6,771 bases of DNA from Pedobacter sp. UBA1654 (lineage in GTDB: Bacteria; Bacteroidota; Bacteroidia; Sphingobacteriales; Sphingobacteriaceae). The notes below the pieces were generated by a model that had not been told where the DNA came from, did no database searches, and saw only the letters and a program-made list of their open reading frames with translations. Positions 5,469-6,771 of the stretch are shown one piece after another. Every line of letters begins with the position of its first letter. The stretch's first letter is position 1. The DNA lies in assembly GCA_002320935.1 (NCBI GenBank), contig DCLG01000109.1:8409-15179 (forward strand). Reading direction: 5' to 3'. Both the position numbers and the translations under genes were made by a program.

Positions 5469-6771
5469 ATGCTAAGAACAACGACTTGCGGCGCACTGAA
5501 CATCCAGAATATCGGTGAAAGTGTAACATTATGCGGATGGGTACAAAAATCCAGAGATTTAGGCGGAATGACGTTTATCGATATTCGTGACCGTTATGGA
5601 ATCACCCAGTTGGTATTCAACATGGATGATAACACAGCGCTTTGTGAAACTGCTCGCACGCTTGGCCGGGAATACGTTATTCAGGCAACCGGTACTGTAG
5701 TTGAGCGTTCCAATAAAAACCTTAAGATCCCAACCGGAGAAATTGAAATTAAAATCACCGCATTGGAGATCCTAAATGCTTCGAAGATCCCGCCTTTCTT
5801 AATTGATGATGAAACTGATGGTGGCGACGACCTGAGGATGAAATACCGCTACCTGGACCTGCGCAGAAATCCAGTTAGAAATAACATGGTACTGCGCCAC
5901 AAGATGGCTCAGGCAGTAAGAAGATATTTAGATGCGCTGGACTTTATTGAAGTTGAAACCCCTGTTCTGATCAAATCAACACCAGAGGGCGCAAGGGATT
6001 TCGTAGTTCCAAGCAGAATGAATGCCGGTGAATTCTATGCATTGCCGCAATCACCACAAACATTCAAGCAGCTGCTGATGGTATCTGGTTTTGACCGCTA
6101 CTTCCAGATCGTGAAATGTTTCCGCGATGAGGATCTGCGTGCAGACAGACAACCTGAATTTACCCAGATCGACTGTGAGATGTCTTTCATTGAGCAGGAA
6201 GACATCCTTAATACCTTTGAAGGTCTAATCCGTACATTATTTAAAGATATCAAAGATATCGACCTGCCGGAAGTTCCAAGGATGCAGTATGCTGATGCCA
6301 TGCGCCTGTATGGATCAGATAAACCAGATACACGCTTTGACATGAAGTTCGTGGAACTGAACGATATCGTTAAAGGGCATAACTTCCCGGTTTTCGAACA
6401 GGCAGAGCTTATCGTTGGTATCAATGCAAAAGGTGCAGCTCATTATACACGCAAGCAGTTAGATGAGCTAACGGACTTTATCAAACGTCCGCAGATTGGC
6501 GCTACAGGTTTAATTTACTACAGACATAATGAAGACGGTTCAATTAAATCATCCGTAGACAAGTTCTATAATGAGGATGAACTGAAGAAATGGGCTGCAG
6601 CCTTCAATTCTGAACCTGGAGATTTAATTTTAGTACTGGCAGGTGTTAAAGACAAGGTGCGCAAGCAGTTGAACGAACTTAGACTTGAAATGGGCACCAG
6701 ACTGGGCCTCAGAGATAAAAATAAATTCAGCGCACTATGGGTACTTGATTTCCCATTGTTAGAGTGGGATG
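5469..6771 (+). CDS. aspS: Aspartyl-tRNA synthetase, 3' partial
   Basis: The frame from ATG at 5469 stays open to the right edge: 434 residues, with roughly 150 of a usual ~585 missing. The enzyme charges tRNA-Asp with aspartate in the cytoplasm. The N-terminal OB-fold anticodon-binding domain is at about 1-105 ([20 protein letters not shown], 22-41). The class II core then begins with RYLDLRR (127-133). Motif 1 is near EVETPVL (161-167), the flipping loop STPEGARDF is at 170-178, and QSPQ at 194-197 contacts the substrate. Motif 2 ([18 protein letters not shown], 218-235) contains R219. The bacterial GAD insertion begins after about residue 285. Motif 3 lies beyond the window. L31 and N84 align with the E. 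coli residues (L30, N82) linked to strict tRNA-Asp specificity, suggesting a discriminating enzyme. The start is supported by alignment of its first residues with E. coli AspRS (CGxL...VTLCGWV) and by the promoter just upstream. Confidence 0.97.
   Translation, partial: MLRTTTCGALNIQNIGESVTLCGWVQKSRDLGGMTFIDIRDRYGITQLVFNMDDNTALCETARTLGREYVIQATGTVVERSNKNLKIPTGEIEIKITALEILNASKIPPFLIDDETDGGDDLRMKYRYLDLRRNPVRNNMVLRHKMAQAVRRYLDALDFIEVETPVLIKSTPEGARDFVVPSRMNAGEFYALPQSPQTFKQLLMVSGFDRYFQIVKCFRDEDLRADRQPEFTQIDCEMSFIEQEDILNTFEGLIRTLFKDIKDIDLPEVPRMQYADAMRLYGSDKPDTRFDMKFVELNDIVKGHNFPVFEQAELIVGINAKGAAHYTRKQLDELTDFIKRPQIGATGLIYYRHNEDGSIKSSVDKFYNEDELKKWAAAFNSEPGDLILVLAGVKDKVRKQLNELRLEMGTRLGLRDKNKFSALWVLDFPLLEWD

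Noticed and set aside
5264..5503. 79-codon minus-strand open frame across the sigma/aspS intergenic region, with a hydrophobic start
   Set aside because: It begins inside aspS on the opposite strand and covers the aspS promoter. It has no ribosome binding site and no recognisable domain. It is best explained as a chance frame.
6243..6260. Perfect 9-base tandem duplication AAAGATATC in aspS
   Set aside because: It is in frame (K-D-I-K-D-I), at a surface-loop-like position where AspRS sequences vary, and does not disturb the reading frame. It is ordinary coding variation.

Overview
The window looks like a chromosomal segment from a Bacteroidota bacterium, probably a Sphingobacteriaceae/Pedobacter-like lineage. 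Base composition is moderate. Most genes lack a Shine-Dalgarno sequence, and an exact Bacteroidota -7 box (TAnnTTTG) lies in front of aspS. The protein set also fits: a NA37 nucleoid protein, a TerC protein, and an ECF sigma factor next to a zinc-free transmembrane partner and an exported beta-repeat protein. The genus is an inference from style, not proven.

Layout, left to right. (1) A 5'-truncated rlmI-like 23S rRNA m5C methyltransferase gene (+) runs off the left edge and ends at 1061. (2) A strong hairpin at 1076-1119 sits between it and the converging gene and probably terminates both. (3) On the minus strand, terC (2230-3015) and a nucleoid-associated protein gene (1163-2218) form a tight pair with an 11-base gap. 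(4) A minus-strand terminator at 3047-3080 separates terC from the next minus-strand cluster. (5) That cluster, read from 5251 down to 3122, is an ECF sigma factor, a single-pass membrane protein (putative anti-sigma) and a secreted DUF4097-like beta-repeat protein. The genes overlap by 17 and 4 bases, so this is almost certainly one translationally coupled operon. (6) A 217-base divergent intergenic region (5252-5468) follows. (7) aspS (+, from 5469) encodes aspartyl-tRNA synthetase and runs off the right edge. No gene-free stretch exceeds 300 bases.

How the genes work together. rlmI, terC, ndpA and aspS are core housekeeping or envelope-metal genes with no obvious functional link. The unit of interest is the sigma / membrane protein / exported beta-repeat operon. 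It has the architecture of an envelope-sensing regulatory module: cytoplasmic sigma factor, membrane-spanning regulator with a periplasmic coiled coil, and a periplasmic or surface repeat protein as possible sensor or effector. The individual families are of known type. The signal and regulon cannot be read from the sequence. I see no CRISPR array, tRNA, insertion sequence, integrase or phage signature.
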